Shown: positions 1 through 4,792 of the stretch, piece by piece | How the letters are laid out: every line of letters starts with the position of its first letter | Numbering within the stretch: position 1 is the stretch's first letter | NCBI GenBank assembly: GCA_021811865.1 | Contig: JAKAQB010000107.1 | Location: forward strand, 1-9,106 | Direction: 5' to 3' | Length of the DNA stretch: 9,106 nt | Source of the DNA: Actinomycetes bacterium | GTDB taxonomy: Bacteria > Actinomycetota > Acidimicrobiia > Acidimicrobiales > Palsa-688 | Notes under the pieces: model-generated | The model's input: the letters and a program-made list of their open reading frames with translations, nothing else | The model's database searches: none | What the model was told of the DNA's origin: nothing | Program-made: the position numbers and the translations under genes

Positions 1-330
1 GCCTCCAGGACTATCTCCCGATCCCGAGTTGAGCCGCTTCGGCGAGCATCGAGCCATTTGGACGGCTCGCTGCAGTCTGGAGCCACACACTGCCCGATCT
101 CCCCGTGTGACGGGTGCGTGGCAACATGATCACGCCGACTTTGGTCGGTGCAGTCAGGCGACTTCTGTCGCTAACTCACGGTGCCCCCAGCCCTACACAA
201 TGCGAACCTTTCAGCGCTATTGCCAGGGGCAGCCATCGTGCTACCGGCGCCGCACGCCAAGGTCCGCCGTGATGGATACCGCAGGCCCGGGGCCTGATCC
301 GCTCTCCCACACTCCGAGCGGGATTACCCG
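1..330. other. Gene-poor stretch with small hairpins
   Basis: I find no convincing gene here. The frames that stay open have mixed composition and no recognisable motif. Several short perfect inverted repeats occur in a row: GCCG/CGGC at 33-43, CGAGCC/GGCTCG at 50-69, CGCCGAC/GTCGGTG at 133-150 (one G-T wobble) and GCGAC/GTCGC with a TTCT loop at 158-171. They could be part of a structured RNA or the debris of a mobile element, but short hairpins are common by chance in G/C-rich DNA. The strand of any transcript cannot be decided. Confidence 0.4.
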
Positions 331-456
331 CGTGCCCGCGTTGACACCCAGGTCCCGGGCCACCTGCGCGATCGGCCTACCGGTCTCCAAGACCAGCCGC
401 ACCGCGCCCTGCTGGAAGTCCTGATCGAACTTCCGACGTGTCTCTGCCATCGCCAT
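241..456 (-). pseudogene. IS3-type transposase OrfA, N-terminal fragment
   Basis: Reading from the ATG at 456, the first 42 residues (down to about 331) look like the start of OrfA of actinobacterial IS3-family elements: MAMAETRRKFDQDF, then GAVRLV, then ETGRPIAQVARDLGVN. This is the first part of the helix-turn-helix that binds the element's ends. After GVNAGT the expected continuation (a GNWV-like second helix, then the coiled-coil region) is missing. The frame instead runs through about 29 unrelated residues to a TAG at 241. No OrfB/DDE integrase domain is visible on either side, and I could not identify terminal inverted repeats. OrfA is normally about 100 residues, so this is a truncated, non-functional relic. 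It marks the region as a past insertion or rearrangement site. A second in-frame ATG at 450 could be the original start. Confidence 0.72.
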
Positions 457-799
457 TCCCCGTAGGCGATGTCGCCAGGCCACGGGGGAACTTGGTCTGG
501 TGCGTTGGTCACAGCGGTGGGGTGAGGAACAGGGGGTGGTGATCCTGGCGATCGACGAGCGCACGGTGAGGCCGATCTGGTAGCTGGGCGGGTGCGGCGC
601 GGCTGTGGGGCACGTGTGGCGCGCCGGCACGCACGTCCTCGTGCAGCCGCGGCGGGGACGGTGCACGGCCAGTGACCGCACGTGATCGTGCCCGCGCGCT
701 CGCTGCCACGCCGATGCGACGCGACCGAAGCCATCGCGAGGGCCCTACACCTGTCGGCGATCGGCCATGGACACCGCACCGTTGCCTGCTCTTCTTCCC
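457..799. other. Intergenic stretch without a recognisable gene
   Basis: No supported gene lies between the transposase relic and the stop of the DUF6671 gene. Several frames are open on both strands, but they overlap one another and give Arg/Pro/Ala-rich translations typical of non-coding G/C-rich DNA. Part of it could be the lost end of the IS3 element, lying upstream of its OrfA start, but I cannot recognise an inverted repeat. No T-rich intrinsic terminator is evident downstream of the DUF6671 gene. Confidence 0.4.
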
Positions 800-1747
800 C
801 TACGGGTTGCAGGAGGGGCATTCGCCGGGGTCAGCGCGAACCTCGGCCGAGACGATGGAGCGCGTCTGACGGTGCTCGCAGGCGACACAGCCATCGATCT
901 CTGCTCGTGGTCGGGCTACCTCGGTGCCACACCAGGCGCAGGGCACGCCGACGAGGACGTCTACGCGTCCCCACCCTGGAGCGCCGCAGGCCGGGCAACG
1001 GGCTGCGAGCCGGGATGCGAGCCGACCGGCGGCGTCCGCGATGACCGTTCGGCGGGAGGGGCAAGCATGCGCTCGTAGGTCGGTCTCGACGCACGCCAAG
1101 CCGTCGGTGGCGACAGAGGCGCACTCGGTGATCGCACCGGCCAAGCGTTCCATGCTCGCGATGCCCTTGTGGATCGGTTGGGCTTGTCCACTGTTCGGCC
1201 GGACGATGAGCTGGTGGGCAGGGAACCCGGCCCGGGTGAGGAATTGCTCGAGGTTCTCGCCAGGGCGGACGGTCGTTGTGGCGGTCACGATGTCCCAGCT
1301 GGTGTGGGCCTCCCACACGACGATGCCGGCGTCGTCGTCGACGAGGACGACCAGTTCCCGGTCGGCGATGACAAACGGTGTAGCGGGGTGGGGACCGATG
1401 CTTCCCTCGGACGCGATGCCGAGGGCCTGGCCGGCAGCGCTCATTCCCAGGCGTGCCTTGGCAATGGCGGTGTCGAGGGGCGGCCCCAGACGGGGGATGT
1501 CGCCGGTGAAGGTGCCGAGGGTGTCGGTGTCCACGGCCACCGCGTCGACTCGCAGCCCGACGGCGCACTCGAGAGGTGGTCCGATGAGGGGAAGCTTGTC
1601 GTGCTTGGTGGAAAGCACCGCGACCCGCCCGGCGTAAGGGTGGCCAGGGCGGTCCCATCCGCTGGCGCGCCGGACCGCTGTCGACGTTGGGCTGGCCCCC
1701 CGACTGGGACACCCCAGGGGAACGGCTGCCCGCTTGCGTTGCAACAT
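800..1747 (-). CDS. DUF6671 family protein with four CxxC pairs
   Basis: The translation (315 residues) matches what I remember of DUF6671 proteins, whose function is unknown. After a poorly conserved N-terminus of about 40 residues comes GRVAVLSTKH (40-49), then a DTDTLGTFTGDI segment, the motif SEGSIGPHP (113-121), and a C-terminal region with CPAC (251-254), CAWC (270-273), CVAC (287-290) and a final CPSC (310-313) two residues from the end. These eight cysteines look like two zinc-ribbon sites. The start is the ATG at 1747: a TATACT -10 box ends 7 bases before it, which would give a leaderless mRNA. The open frame continues upstream to 1837, but that extension would cross both divergent promoters. 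Start sites further in would cut the conserved GRVAVL strand. The first 35 residues are Arg/Ser/Pro-rich and may be disordered. The gene is divergent from fabI, with no co-transcribed partner visible. I am confident of the family but can say nothing on the reaction. Confidence 0.82.
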   Translation of the reverse strand: MLQRKRAAVPLGCPSRGASPTSTAVRRASGWDRPGHPYAGRVAVLSTKHDKLPLIGPPLECAVGLRVDAVAVDTDTLGTFTGDIPRLGPPLDTAIAKARLGMSAAGQALGIASEGSIGPHPATPFVIADRELVVLVDDDAGIVVWEAHTSWDIVTATTTVRPGENLEQFLTRAGFPAHQLIVRPNSGQAQPIHKGIASMERLAGAITECASVATDGLACVETDLRAHACPSRRTVIADAAGRLASRLAARCPACGAPGWGRVDVLVGVPCAWCGTEVARPRAEIDGCVACEHRQTRSIVSAEVRADPGECPSCNP

Positions 1748-1753
1748 CCATCC

Positions 1754-1759
1754 AGTATA
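1754..1759 (-). promoter_or_regulatory. -10 box (TATACT) for the DUF6671 gene
   Basis: On the minus strand TATACT reads from 1759 to 1754 and fits the actinobacterial TANNNT -10 consensus. With its last base at -7, transcription would begin at about 1747, the A of the ATG, so the mRNA would be leaderless. No good TTGACA-like -35 box is seen at 16-18 bases. The core GTATAC (1755-1760) is itself a palindrome. Confidence 0.5.
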
Positions 1760-1783
1760 CCGCGAAGCGAAGATTAATGCATG

Positions 1784-1789
1784 TATAGT
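1784..1789 (+). promoter_or_regulatory. -10 box (TATAGT) for fabI
   Basis: TATAGT is a strong -10 match on the plus strand. It predicts a transcription start near 1796 and a leader of about 62 bases before the GTG of fabI at 1858. A recognisable -35 box is not present (CGCGAA at the 17-base spacing), so an activator or an A/T-rich spacer may compensate. It lies only 24 bases from the divergent -10 box of the DUF6671 gene, so the two promoters cannot both be occupied freely. Confidence 0.5.
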
Positions 1790-1791
1790 GC

Positions 1792-1801
1792 TTCGTACGA
1801 A
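1792..1801. promoter_or_regulatory. Candidate operator palindrome TTCGTACGAA
   Basis: TTCGTACGAA is a perfect 10-base palindrome directly after the fabI -10 box and covering the predicted transcription start. This is where a repressor such as a TetR-type protein would sit. No regulator gene for it is adjacent. A 10-base palindrome can occur by chance, so this is a positional inference. Confidence 0.4.
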
Positions 1802-1840
1802 AGTCCCATGGCTACGACTGCCATCGGCTGGTGCCACCAG

Positions 1841-1848
1841 AGGAGGAG
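1841..1848 (+). promoter_or_regulatory. Ribosome binding site deciding the fabI start
   Basis: AGGAGGAG lies 9 bases before the GTG at 1858, ideal Shine-Dalgarno spacing. It rules out the in-frame ATG at 1831, which lies upstream of this site and would add nine charged residues (MPPEEEKIH) not expected in the family. Confidence 0.75.
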
Positions 1849-1857
1849 AAGATCCAC

Positions 1858-2640
1858 GTGCTGAGCGGGAAGCGGCTGCTTGTCAGCGGGGTTGCGACCG
1901 GGGACAGCATCGCTGCTGCGGTAGCCGAGCGGGCCCTTCTGGCCGGTGCAGAGGTGTTGGTGAGCGCACACCCGAGGGATGCGGCCGCGGCGGAGGCGGT
2001 GGTCGCCACCTTTCCCAGACCAGCCGCAGTCGTGGCGGTGGACGCGACGAGCGAAGACGACCTGGTTGCCCTGGAGGAAGACGTGCGCCACCGGTGGGGG
2101 CAGTTGGACGGGGTGCTGCACGCGATCGCCTTCGCACCGCAAGCTGCGCTCGGGGGGGTCATGGGCGTCCCGGCCACCGACGTGGAGATGGCCCTGCGTA
2201 CGAGCGTCTGGACCTACGCTGCATTCGGGGGACTGCTCCGCCGGTTGGCGCCGGCCTCGGGCGCGAGCTTGGTCGGGCTGGACTTCGACAGTGCCCGGGC
2301 ATGGCCGGTGTACAACTGGATGGGGCCGTGTAAGGCCGCGCTGCGTTCACTCAACGGCTACCTGGCGCGTGACCTGGGCGCGACACGCGTGCGTGCGAAC
2401 CTGGTCGCCGCTGGCCCGCTTCGGACCCGGGCCGCCTCGGGCATCCCCGATTTCGAAGTGCTCGTGGATCGTTGGGACCGCCAGGCGCCGCTGGACTGGG
2501 ACCCGACGGACGCGTCCGGCGTGGCTGACGCCGTCTGCTTCCTGTTGTCAGATCTCGCTCGGTCCATCACCGGAGAGGTGCTCCACGTCGATGGCGGCTT
2601 TCACGCCATGGCCACCTGCTTGAACCAGCCGTCGGACTGA
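1858..2640 (+). CDS. fabI: Enoyl-[acyl-carrier-protein] reductase (FabI/InhA type)
   Basis: This 260-residue short-chain dehydrogenase/reductase catalyses the last step of each fatty-acid elongation round in the cytosol, the NADH-dependent reduction of trans-2-enoyl-ACP. The N-terminus LSGKRLLVSGVATGDSIA carries the FabI variant of the nucleotide-binding turn. Asp62 matches the adenine-contacting Asp64 of InhA. The active site is Tyr152 and Lys159 in Y-x6-K spacing, with Phe143 in DFD (142-144) and YNWM (152-155) as in mycobacterial InhA. The substrate-loop segment AASGIPDF resembles E. coli FabI and is about ten residues shorter than in InhA, arguing for ordinary rather than very long acyl chains. 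At the place of InhA Ser94 and Gly96 this protein has Ala89 and Ala91. The C-terminal VDGG is typical of the superfamily. The GTG start at 1858 is chosen from the AGGAGGAG site. It is a single-gene unit followed by a hairpin; the usual partner fabG/mabA is not adjacent. Confidence 0.93.
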   Translation: MLSGKRLLVSGVATGDSIAAAVAERALLAGAEVLVSAHPRDAAAAEAVVATFPRPAAVVAVDATSEDDLVALEEDVRHRWGQLDGVLHAIAFAPQAALGGVMGVPATDVEMALRTSVWTYAAFGGLLRRLAPASGASLVGLDFDSARAWPVYNWMGPCKAALRSLNGYLARDLGATRVRANLVAAGPLRTRAASGIPDFEVLVDRWDRQAPLDWDPTDASGVADAVCFLLSDLARSITGEVLHVDGGFHAMATCLNQPSD

Positions 2641-2649
2641 CGTGTGGGT

Positions 2650-2664
2650 ACCCCCTGCGGGGGT
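2650..2664. terminator. Hairpin between convergent genes
   Basis: ACCCCC-TGC-GGGGGT forms a 6-base-pair stem with a 3-base loop, ten bases after the fabI stop and touching the stop codon of the convergent regulator gene. It would fold in both transcripts and could act as a short bidirectional terminator. There is no T-run on either side, so it may instead be only an RNA-stabilising or pausing hairpin. Confidence 0.4.
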
Positions 2665-3008
2665 TAGGAGGCGGTGGCCTTGCGACGCCGGGAAGGGGCC
2701 AGCTCGCCGACGAGCTGGAGCAGCTCGCCGACGCTATGGGGCTGTTCGACGGGGTGACGCAACGGCCGGTCGGTGTTGATCTCGTAGTGGTTGCGGCGGC
2801 CGATCCGGGTTCGCTTCACGTAGCCGTTCACGACCAGATCAGCGATGATCGCCTGAGCGGCGCGCTCGGTGATCCCGACTCGGTCGGCGATATCCCGGCC
2901 GCGGATGCCGGGGTCACCGGCGATACAGACCAACGCATGGCCGTGGTTAGTGAGGAACGTCCAGCCCGGCCTCGTCGCATCTTCGGTTGTGCGATCGGAG
3001 TGAGCCAC
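2664..3008 (-). CDS. Small winged-helix (MarR-like) transcriptional regulator
   Basis: This 114-residue protein is almost entirely one winged helix-turn-helix. WTFLTNHGHALVCIA (16-30) is the first helix, RDIADRVGITERAAQAII (38-55) the helix-turn-helix, DLVVNGYVKR (57-66) the end of the recognition region, and TRIGRRNHYEIN (67-78) the wing. The tail has PLRHP, a VGELLQLV helix (93-100) and a basic end (SRRRKATAS). I recall similar small regulators as common in actinobacteria, annotated as helix-turn-helix or MarR-family; their effectors are unknown to me. No ligand domain is present. The start is taken as GTG at 3008, just before the conserved core and just after a TACCAT -10 box (leaderless). 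The only in-frame ATG, at 3155, would add 49 residues and place the start inside the dabB leader. It is divergent from dabB with 176 bases between, so it is a natural candidate regulator of the dab operon and of itself. That role is inferred from position only. Confidence 0.78.
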   Translation of the reverse strand: MAHSDRTTEDATRPGWTFLTNHGHALVCIAGDPGIRGRDIADRVGITERAAQAIIADLVVNGYVKRTRIGRRNHYEINTDRPLRHPVEQPHSVGELLQLVGELAPSRRRKATAS

Positions 3009-3015
3009 GTGCTCA
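3001..3015. promoter_or_regulatory. Inverted repeat TGAGC-N5-GCTCA over the regulator start
   Basis: TGAGC (3001-3005) and GCTCA (3011-3015) are perfect inverted arms around CACGT, and the whole includes the palindrome CACGTG (3006-3011). It covers the GTG start (3008-3006) and predicted transcription start of the winged-helix gene. It could be an autoregulatory operator. The length is modest and partly lies in coding sequence, so confidence is limited. Confidence 0.35.
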
Positions 3016-3021
3016 ATGGTA
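3016..3021 (-). promoter_or_regulatory. -10 box (TACCAT) for the winged-helix gene
   Basis: On the minus strand TACCAT runs from 3021 to 3016 and fits TANNNT. Transcription would start at about 3009-3008, at the GTG codon, giving a leaderless mRNA; this agrees with the lack of a Shine-Dalgarno sequence there. The -35 position does not resemble TTGACA. Confidence 0.4.
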
Positions 3022-3049
3022 GCTGGCTTCGTGAAACAACGAGCGGGTT

Positions 3050-3067
3050 CGGGCGGCAGACCGTCCG
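3050..3067. promoter_or_regulatory. Inverted repeat in the regulator-dabB intergenic region
   Basis: CGGGCGG and CCGTCCG are arms of 7 bases with one G-T wobble around CAGA. It lies between the two divergent promoters, about 34 bases before the dabB -10 box, so it is a candidate binding site for the winged-helix regulator or an activator. Its G/C-rich make-up means chance is possible. Confidence 0.35.
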
Positions 3068-3100
3068 ACTGCTCGACTCGCAGGGAGCCGAGAAACGTAC

Positions 3101-3106
3101 TAAGAT
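3101..3106 (+). promoter_or_regulatory. Candidate -10 box (TAAGAT) for the dab operon
   Basis: TAAGAT sits in the least G/C-rich part of the intergenic region and fits TANNNT. It predicts a transcription start near 3113 and a leader of about 72 bases. No clear -35 box is seen 16-18 bases upstream (TCGCAG region), which would suit an activator-dependent promoter. Confidence 0.4.
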
Positions 3107-3131
3107 TCACGATATGCAGAGCGTAGATAAG

Positions 3132-3180
3132 CCAAGAGGGTGCCCTTGGGGACAAGCCCGGGTCGAATCCCCCGGGGAGG
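3132..3180 (+). promoter_or_regulatory. Foldable dabB leader with Shine-Dalgarno
   Basis: Three pairings are possible. CCAAG (3132-3136) pairs with CTTGG (3145-3149), and an inner GGG/CCC can extend it. CTTG (3145-3148) can instead pair with CAAG (3153-3156) around a GNRA-type GGGA loop; these two share the CTTG and exclude each other. Next to the second, CCCGGG (3157-3162) pairs with CCCGGG (3171-3176), which reaches into the GGGGAGG Shine-Dalgarno (3174-3180). The leader could therefore modulate ribosome access to dabB. I do not recognise a known riboswitch class. Confidence 0.35.
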
Positions 3181-3184
3181 GCCG

Positions 3185-4792
3185 GTGACGAGCGTGCTCG
3201 GAGAGCTGAGCCTGGTTGGTGCAGTCGCCGCGCCGCTGGCGGGGGCTATCGCCTCGGTAGCCGGAGGCGGCGACCCCCGGCGGCGATGTCGGACGGCGGC
3301 GAGCCTCGGATGGGTGTCAGCGGGACTGGCCGTCGCCACGGCCACATCGGTGGCGCTCGGGGGCCCGTTCGGCGCCACGCTGGGCGGTGCGCACAGCCGG
3401 CCGCTGCTGGGGCTGTGGGCCGACCAGCTGACCGTCACCTTGCTGGTCCTGGTCTGCGGCGTGGGCGCTGTGGTGCAGAGCTTCTCGGTTCGCTACCTCC
3501 AGGCAGACCGAGGAGCCCCGAGGTTCTTCGTGGCAACAAACATCGTGGTGGCGGCGATGGCGGTCGTGTCCACATCGGTGACCGCGCCGGTCCTGGGTGC
3601 CGCCTGGGTGGCGGCGGGGATCGGGTTCGTCGCGGTGGCGGGCGCCCGGCCCGACCTCCCCGGGGTACGGGCGTCCGCCCGGCGCACCTTGGGGATGTTC
3701 GTGCTCGGCGACCTGGCGCTGGTGGCCGCGCTGGTAATGATCTGGGTGCGAGCCGGCAACGTCGATCTGCTCTCCGCTGGCGCGCTGCGAGGCGCAGCGG
3801 GGCACCTGGGCGGCCTGTCGAGCGTGGTCGCGCTCTTGATCGTGGCCGCCGCGTTGACCCGGTCCGCCCAGGGGCCGCTCGGGCGATGGTTGCCGGGCAC
3901 GGTGTCAGCGCCGACCCCGGCATCCGCGCTCCTACACGCCGGAGTGGTCAACGGCGGGGGGATACTGCTGGTCCGCCTCGGTGCGCTGGCCGGCGGCTCG
4001 GCACTGGCCATGGTGGCCGCGTTCACCGTGGCCGGGCTCACCGCCGCAGCTGCTACCGCGGTGATGACCCGCAAACCGGACGTCAAGGGCACCTTGGTGT
4101 TCTCGACGATGGGCCAGATGGGCTTCATGGTCACCGAGTGCGCCGTTGGCGCCTACCTGGCCGCGGTGGTGCACCTGGTCGGCCATGGCATGTACAAGGC
4201 CACACTGTTCTTCGGGTCGGGCTCCCAGGTGCCCCGGACCGGCCAAGCACCCGCCGCACCCGCCGCTGCGATGTCCGCACTGGCACGGACGCTGGCGACT
4301 GCCGCCACCTCCGCGACGACCGTGGCGGTGATGGTCGCCGTCCCTGGTGTGCTCGCCCATCGCGGGGGCGCGGTGCTGCTCATCTTCACCGCGGCGACGA
4401 CGACGGCGGCGGCGTGGTCGTGGTGGGGTCGCCGGCCGGCTTCGGCCCGCCTGACAGCCCTGTGGGCAGCCGCCATGCTCGGCGCCGGCGCGCTCTACGG
4501 CCTGGTGCTCGGCGGTTTGGGGCGCTGGATCGGCCCGGCGCTCCCCGCCGCCGAGGCCGGCACGCTCAGCCCGTGGTGGCTGCTCGGGGTGGCGGGGGCC
4601 GGGCTGGCGGTGGCTGGCCTGATCCGGGTTCCCGGTGCGCAGCGGTGGCTGGTGGCGGCCCTGATCGATGCCGGCGCACCGCCCGTAGCGCTCCCGATGC
4701 GCGGGGACCGCTCACGCGGGGGCGGCGCCTGGTCCGGCTCGCCGAGTTACATCCCGGAGGTCGCAGACGTGTGGGCGGAGAGCGCGGCGTGA
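3185..4792 (+). CDS. dabB: DabB: proton-conducting membrane subunit of DIC accumulation complex
   Basis: This 535-residue membrane protein with about 14 hydrophobic segments is of the NuoL/NdhF proton-antiporter family. In DabAB complexes the subunit couples the cation gradient to vectorial CO2 hydration by DabA on the cytoplasmic face. Family landmarks are LGD with Asp176, PTPASALLHAG in the discontinuous helix 7/8 region, DVKGTLVFSTMGQMGFM, and HLVGHGMYKATLFF with His330, His334 and Lys338, which line up with NuoL His334, His338 and Lys342. Two expected charges differ: the NuoL Glu144 position (WEG) reads Trp141-Val142, and the NuoL Lys229 position (GKSAQ) reads Arg226 in LTRSAQ. The long C-terminal lateral helix of NuoL is absent, which suits DabB. 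The GTG start at 3185 is 4 bases after GGGGAGG; an in-frame GTG at 3194 is an alternative. Its stop overlaps the dabA start, so the two are translationally coupled. DabB identity rests mainly on the following dabA. Confidence 0.9.
   Translation: MTSVLGELSLVGAVAAPLAGAIASVAGGGDPRRRCRTAASLGWVSAGLAVATATSVALGGPFGATLGGAHSRPLLGLWADQLTVTLLVLVCGVGAVVQSFSVRYLQADRGAPRFFVATNIVVAAMAVVSTSVTAPVLGAAWVAAGIGFVAVAGARPDLPGVRASARRTLGMFVLGDLALVAALVMIWVRAGNVDLLSAGALRGAAGHLGGLSSVVALLIVAAALTRSAQGPLGRWLPGTVSAPTPASALLHAGVVNGGGILLVRLGALAGGSALAMVAAFTVAGLTAAAATAVMTRKPDVKGTLVFSTMGQMGFMVTECAVGAYLAAVVHLVGHGMYKATLFFGSGSQVPRTGQAPAAPAAAMSALARTLATAATSATTVAVMVAVPGVLAHRGGAVLLIFTAATTTAAAWSWWGRRPASARLTALWAAAMLGAGALYGLVLGGLGRWIGPALPAAEAGTLSPWWLLGVAGAGLAVAGLIRVPGAQRWLVAALIDAGAPPVALPMRGDRSRGGGAWSGSPSYIPEVADVWAESAA

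Noticed and set aside
29..424. A plus-strand open frame of 131 codons at the left end
   Set aside because: It begins with TTG, has no ribosome site or recognisable motif, and its second half lies antisense to the IS3 OrfA fragment.
831..1777. Long open frames in other phases over the DUF6671 gene on both strands
   Set aside because: They yield Arg/Pro/His-rich or Gly/Val/Asp-rich translations without motifs, while the chosen frame gives a recognisable family including its CxxC pairs.
3145..3180. GGGTCGAATCCC resembles the T-arm of a tRNA, suggesting a tRNA gene or attachment-site remnant before dabB
   Set aside because: The T-loop is one base short, the flanking stem does not pair properly as a T-arm, and no matching acceptor stem, D-arm or anticodon arm lies upstream. 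It is better explained as a leader hairpin.
3286..4770. A very long plus-strand open frame over dabB that runs on into dabA, as if one protein of over 1300 residues
   Set aside because: The part over dabB is Arg/Gly-rich with no family motif, whereas the other frame gives a clean NuoL-like membrane protein. The frame is open only because of high G/C; dabA starts at 4789.
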